From positions 8,246 through 72,245 of the forward strand of contig JBBTCO010000034.1 of the NCBI GenBank assembly GCA_038043185.1: a stretch of DNA of 64,000 bases. Direction: 5' to 3'. This DNA is from UBA5009 sp038043185 (GTDB lineage Bacteria; Bdellovibrionota; Bdellovibrionia; Bdellovibrionales; Bdellovibrionaceae). Position numbers and translations under genes: made by a program. The notes beneath the pieces were generated by a model. It searched no databases. It was not told where the DNA came from and saw only the letters and a program-made list of their open reading frames with translations. Every line of letters starts with the position of its first letter. Positions within the stretch are counted from its first letter, which is position 1. Shown piece by piece: positions 60,789-64,000 of this stretch.

Positions 60789-61997
60789 GTGGAAAAGATT
60801 AAAAGAAAAGATGGCATCAAATTCAGAGAGAAAATCTATATTGATGGGAAAGAATTTAAAAGTCCCGTCTTTGATAGAAAAGCAGATGCCACAGCTTGGA
60901 AGTCAGTAAAGCTTGCAGAAAAAAGACAGTTTCTAGCAACGGGGGTTTTTCCTATTATGCGCCCCGTTCTGGATGAAGTAAAATTTCGCGAGTTTGCTAA
61001 GTGGTGGCTTGATATCCGTGTACAAGCGCGGTCGTCAAAACGCACTGTCGAAAGATACGATATGAATTTACGAGTGCATATCTATCCGATGTTTGGCGAT
61101 TTGTTGCTTACGCAGATCACCCGAGAACATGCTGACCAACTCATTTCAAAACTTAGAGAATCAAATCACAACCCTGTTGGAACCAACTTGGTTGTGGGTG
61201 TTTTTAAGCAAGTTATGAGCGAGGCTTTCAAGCTTGAGAAGATTCCTAAATATCCTTTTGCTGACTACGCCAAAGTCAAAGAGTCAAAGCGACCGGATAC
61301 CTTTATGACCAAAGAAGAAATTGAAAAATTTCTGACTGTGAATAAAGATGATCCGAACTATTGGCTTTTTGTTACGGCGATTAATACTGGCATGAGGCGT
61401 GGTGAACTTGCAGGGCTTTTATGGGATCGTGTGAACTTTGAGACGGGATTTATTCAAATCTCAAGACTACGAGATAGAAATGGTCTTGCGGATCGGACTA
61501 AAACCCGAAACTCTCAGCGCCGAATCCCGATGAGTGATGTCGTAAGACACGCACTCACGGAGCTTAAAAATAGAAACTACCACCCTGAGTATGTCTTTTG
61601 TACGGCCTACGGAAAGCCGTTTGATGAGGGACATATTTATTGGTATTTTCAAAGAGCACAGAAGAAAGCAGGACTTCAAACGCACTATAGATTTCATGAT
61701 TTGAGGCACACATTTGCCTCTCATTTTGTGATGAATGGTGGAAGTCTCTACGATCTGCAAAAGCTTTTGGGCCATGCAAGATTTGACGAGACTCAAAGGT
61801 ATGCACATTTGTCGCCAGAGCACTTAGCTAAGGCTATCAATATTGTGGCCTTTGGGGGTCCGAATACTCCTGCGCCAGCTCTAAAGCCAGCTACAACCCC
61901 AAAAGTCGAACCGGCGGCAGTCGCCCTAGATGTGGTTTCTCAAGTGGCAAGTCCCGCACCAAGACTTTTGAGACTTGTAGGCCAGCAATTGGATTAA
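60789..61997 (+). CDS. Tyrosine recombinase integrase
   Basis: 402 residues from a GTG with AAGGAG upstream. An N-terminal AP2-like/SAM-like arm and core-binding region (about 60-160), then the catalytic domain with Arg in GMRRGELAGLLW, Lys-bearing RTKTRNSQRRIP, His-x-x-Arg in HDLRHTFAS, His in LGHARFDETQRYAHLS and the nucleophile Tyr in the same stretch. All five active-site residues are present, so the enzyme may still work. A Pro/Ala-rich tail follows. Directed toward the S74-gene flank, as integrases next to their att site usually are. Confidence 0.93.
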   Translation: MEKIKRKDGIKFREKIYIDGKEFKSPVFDRKADATAWKSVKLAEKRQFLATGVFPIMRPVLDEVKFREFAKWWLDIRVQARSSKRTVERYDMNLRVHIYPMFGDLLLTQITREHADQLISKLRESNHNPVGTNLVVGVFKQVMSEAFKLEKIPKYPFADYAKVKESKRPDTFMTKEEIEKFLTVNKDDPNYWLFVTAINTGMRRGELAGLLWDRVNFETGFIQISRLRDRNGLADRTKTRNSQRRIPMSDVVRHALTELKNRNYHPEYVFCTAYGKPFDEGHIYWYFQRAQKKAGLQTHYRFHDLRHTFASHFVMNGGSLYDLQKLLGHARFDETQRYAHLSPEHLAKAINIVAFGGPNTPAPALKPATTPKVEPAAVALDVVSQVASPAPRLLRLVGQQLD

Positions 61998-62296
61998 ATT
62001 GGTTAAAGACGAGGCTGCTCAGGTCATGGTTTTCAAAGACCGTGGCCTGAGTTTTTATGGCCTAACCAGTGTTTTTTCAGAATGGTTTTTTCTGGAGCGG
62101 GACACTAATAGGCCACAAACCCCGTTTTTTGATAATTTAGGACACGCGAAACTGATCTGAATTTGTGGCCTAATCTTGTTCTAAAGTGGTTTTTTTGGGG
62201 TCAGTTTTTTCGCCAAAACTGGTTGAGAAAACTGACCTCGAAATTGTAGGACATGAAAATCTAGGCCATGCGGAAAAGGCACGATGAAAGCCCTCT
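61998..62296. other. Non-coding stretch between integrase and S74 gene
   Basis: About 300 bases without a gene. It holds several copies of a GGCC word in both orientations (TTTGTGGCCTA near 62162 against ATAGGCCACAAA near 62108), the nested inverted repeats at 62199-62237 and half of the hairpin at 62286. This is the expected place of the integrase binding region and the right attachment site. Confidence 0.45.
62199..62237. repeat. Nested inverted repeats beside the integrase
   Basis: GGTCAGTTTT (62199-62208) and AAAACTGACC (62228-62237) pair perfectly. Inside, CAGTTTT and AAAACTG (62215-62221) form an alternative stem. Such spaced AGTTTT words could be recombinase core or arm sites. Confidence 0.55.
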
Positions 62297-62318
62297 TTAT
62301 TTTGAGTTGAGGGCTTTC
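62286..62318 (-). terminator. Hairpin at the end of the right S74 gene
   Basis: GAAAGCCCTC (62286-62295) and GAGGGCTTTC (62309-62318) form a perfect 10-bp stem with a 13-base loop that includes the stop codon. The following minus-strand bases are only weakly T-rich. A likely terminator or 3'-protecting hairpin. Confidence 0.6.
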
Positions 62319-64000
62319 TCGATTTTTTCAAGGCGCTGTTCAAGTTCTTTGATTTTTTTGTCTTTGGCGGTGTTCTCAATTTTAAGCTGCTCGACTTCAG
62401 TTTTACCGGCTTTAGAAGCTATCTGACGGTCTTGGACTGCCTGATGGTTCTCGACGTCTGTAATGCGGCTGTAGAGCGTTTTAATGGCCTCTGTAATCCA
62501 AGGGATGAAGGCGTCATAGTAAACTTGCAACAAGCCGTCTTCGTTTTCACGGACAAACTCAGGGGCAACCTTTTGAACTTCTTGAGCTTTGTAACCAGTT
62601 CTGCGGTTATCAGTTGAAGAAGTTTTAAAATTATAAGTCACAGCCTGAAGTTGCAGGATTCGATCAAGCGCGAAAGCACCAGTTACGTCTTGGAAGTTTT
62701 CTTTGAGTCTTTCATCTGAAGAACAAGCGATACCAGAGCCAGAAGAAGCTGGTGTGATAGTACAAGTTCCATCGACGTTTTGGAAATTTGCGACAGCGAC
62801 ACCAGTACCAACTGAAGCACTTCCTACATGAAGAAGTTTTGCTGGCGCCGTGTTACCAATACCGACGTTGCCATTGGCAAGAAGAACCATCTCAGAGGCG
62901 TCTGAGGCGCCGCTTGCGCCAAAGTGGATCGGTCCGCCAGTTCCCCCATTTTCATTGGCAACGTGAAAAATATCAGTCGCATTATCATAGTACACAAGAG
63001 CATTTCGGACAGTGTCTTGTTTGAAAGCAAGTGTGGTTCCCATAGCAGCGTTAGCATTGTTAATTGAAAACCGGGTATTACTTGCCGCCTGATCCTTACG
63101 AATTTCCAATAATTCACTAGGAGTGCTGGTTCCGATTCCAATAAAACCCGTGTTCTTAATAACCATTTCTGGTGTTGTTCCTTCCAAGGTTGTACCATTT
63201 CCATCGGGCGACGTATGAAATTCAAGACGGCCCGGCATATCATTAGTACCAGGTGTGCCATCAACAATTGCTGACATGTACGCAAGTTGTTTGTCTGTAG
63301 TTCCATCATGGCCCATCATATAGTGTTCGAAAGCGGTATCTCCACTTAGTACAACAGCTGGCGAAGCCAAAGTGCCTCTGGATCTATAAGTTATCAACAG
63401 CGGATTTAATCCGGCAGGAGTCCCCGAATTATCAGCTGAGCGAAGTCTTATGGTCGGCTCGCCCTCGCCCTCTAGTTTTAGCATTTCTACTGTCGTACCT
63501 GCTGTACCCGTTTTTTTAAGGTGCAATAAGCTAGTTGGACCTGCAACACCAATACCTACGTTACCATCCTTAATTCTCATGACCTCTGCAGGACTACGAT
63601 CGGTTGTTCCTGTTCCTTGACTCGCAGTAACTGAGCTAAACACAATATCAGAACCTCCATTGCCAGTTGCAATACCAGACGACAGATTCAAATTTCCACC
63701 ATTCTTATTGGTTGAAGAGCCTCCTGTACCACCGGCTTGCACTGTTAGATCATTTCCCGCTGTATTATTCGTTGGATGACGGGTCATTAAAATGGAGCGT
63801 GCATTTGCACTATCCATAGCAAGAGTGTTGGCCACGGGAGTAGCATCCCAAAATCCGACCGCGCCAGAACTATTCAAGTTAATGACACCATAATATCCAG
63901 AATTATCGCGTGCTGAAAACTTAAGACTGAAAGCTGCGCCGGCATCTTCTGCAATCGACTCAATTTTACTACCGACGCCAACTGCAAGTGATGTGTCATA
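62297..64000 (-). CDS. Fibre-type protein with C-terminal S74 chaperone domain, N-terminus beyond the right edge
   Basis: The frame is open to the window edge (568 codons seen), so the start lies outside. Beta-rich repeats with GNVGIG and GFIGIGTSTPSELLEIRK words mark stacked fibre segments. The S74 domain starts at SSDERLKENFQDVTGAFALD (self-cleaving Ser) and ends in a coiled coil (EQLKIENTAKDKKIKELEQR, then LEKIEKALNSK). The last residues match the left S74 gene (LEKIEKALYSK), so the two are paralogues. In Bdellovibrio bacteriovorus, trimeric fibres of this build (mosaic adhesive trimer proteins) recognise prey; that role is inferred here. Confidence 0.85.
   Translation of the reverse strand, partial: YDTSLAVGVGSKIESIAEDAGAAFSLKFSARDNSGYYGVINLNSSGAVGFWDATPVANTLAMDSANARSILMTRHPTNNTAGNDLTVQAGGTGGSSTNKNGGNLNLSSGIATGNGGSDIVFSSVTASQGTGTTDRSPAEVMRIKDGNVGIGVAGPTSLLHLKKTGTAGTTVEMLKLEGEGEPTIRLRSADNSGTPAGLNPLLITYRSRGTLASPAVVLSGDTAFEHYMMGHDGTTDKQLAYMSAIVDGTPGTNDMPGRLEFHTSPDGNGTTLEGTTPEMVIKNTGFIGIGTSTPSELLEIRKDQAASNTRFSINNANAAMGTTLAFKQDTVRNALVYYDNATDIFHVANENGGTGGPIHFGASGASDASEMVLLANGNVGIGNTAPAKLLHVGSASVGTGVAVANFQNVDGTCTITPASSGSGIACSSDERLKENFQDVTGAFALDRILQLQAVTYNFKTSSTDNRRTGYKAQEVQKVAPEFVRENEDGLLQVYYDAFIPWITEAIKTLYSRITDVENHQAVQDRQIASKAGKTEVEQLKIENTAKDKKIKELEQRLEKIEKALNSK

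Larger units (their letters stand above)
54203..62324. mobile_element. Integrated, partly decayed mobile element with tyrosine integrase
   Basis: About 8 kb between two S74 fibre genes. One end has a divergent XRE regulatory switch, the other an excisionase-like gene and an integrase next to the flank, the usual layout of integrative elements. Between them lie a RHH protein, a PIN-like pair, an NtrC-family regulator, an MFS fragment and remnants of a VirB8/VirB9-like transfer module. No relaxase, coupling protein or transfer ATPase is present, so self-transfer is not expected. Edges are set by a shared 10-mer and are provisional. Confidence 0.5.

Noticed and set aside
62170..62379. 69-codon minus-strand frame near the right fibre gene
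   Set aside because: It covers the hairpin and the fibre gene's coiled-coil end in another frame; no ribosome site.
62824..63309. 161-codon minus-strand frame inside the right fibre gene
   Set aside because: It is a second frame of the S74 fibre gene; the longer frame has the recognised domain.

Overview
The window reads as a chromosomal stretch of a low-GC (roughly 40% by eye) Gram-negative predator-type bacterium of the Bdellovibrionota, probably near Bdellovibrio/Pseudobdellovibrio. Grounds: a TIGR02147-type regulator, many small secreted proteins and outer-membrane barrels, lipoproteins with an unusual 'FNNC' lipobox, peptidoglycan-recycling genes behind a full purine operon, and two S74-chaperone fibre genes. 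The taxonomic call is inference from gene content; no database was searched. One run of 100 N (9200-9299) marks a scaffold gap, so this is a draft assembly.

Layout. 1-12.9 kb: secreted proteins, a lipoprotein, an exported J-domain protein, mutS, and a cluster of secreted proteins around a TIGR02147 regulator, including one with 102-bp tandem repeats that run into the gap. 12.8-25.6 kb (minus strand): one tightly overlapped operon purM-purN-(unknown Rossmann protein)-purB-purC-purS-purQ-purL-purF-ldcA-serine hydrolase-mpl, which joins IMP/AMP synthesis to murein-peptide salvage. 25.7-36 kb: a lipoprotein, an outer-membrane barrel, then a minus-strand run of cysteine desulfurase-mnmA-mtaB-rnc-era-der-NSS transporter-lspA (tRNA sulfur modification, RNA processing, ribosome assembly). 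36.2-48.3 kb: an unknown cytoplasmic protein, then a second minus-strand run from a YbgC-type thioesterase and glpX through ALDH, tilS, ftsH, cdaA-cdaR-glmM and pdxJ to tsaE. 48.35-49.4 kb: pgsA, tiny membrane proteins and tRNA-Gly(GCC).

From the tRNA onward the window turns into accessory DNA: an IS481-type element with a frameshifted transposase, a broken MNT/HEPN pair, a beta-helix gene with an in-frame stop, and a 5'-truncated S74 fibre gene. Then follows an integrated element (about 54.2-62.3 kb) with a divergent XRE switch and a palindromic operator, a RHH protein, a possible PIN-type toxin-antitoxin pair, an NtrC-family regulator, a truncated MFS protein, remnants of a VirB8/VirB9-like transfer module, an excisionase-like protein and a tyrosine integrase. 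The integrase end abuts a second, larger S74 fibre gene that runs off the right edge.

How it fits together: the left 49 kb is mostly stable housekeeping with genes coupled by 4-bp overlaps. The right 15 kb is a decaying integration zone between two fibre genes of the kind used by Bdellovibrio for host recognition. At least four genes there carry out-of-frame deletions, frameshifts or stops. The least explained items are the repeat-bearing secretome locus near 9-10 kb, the unknown protein inside the purine operon, and the candidate two-gene toxin-antitoxin unit at 55.6-56.6 kb.
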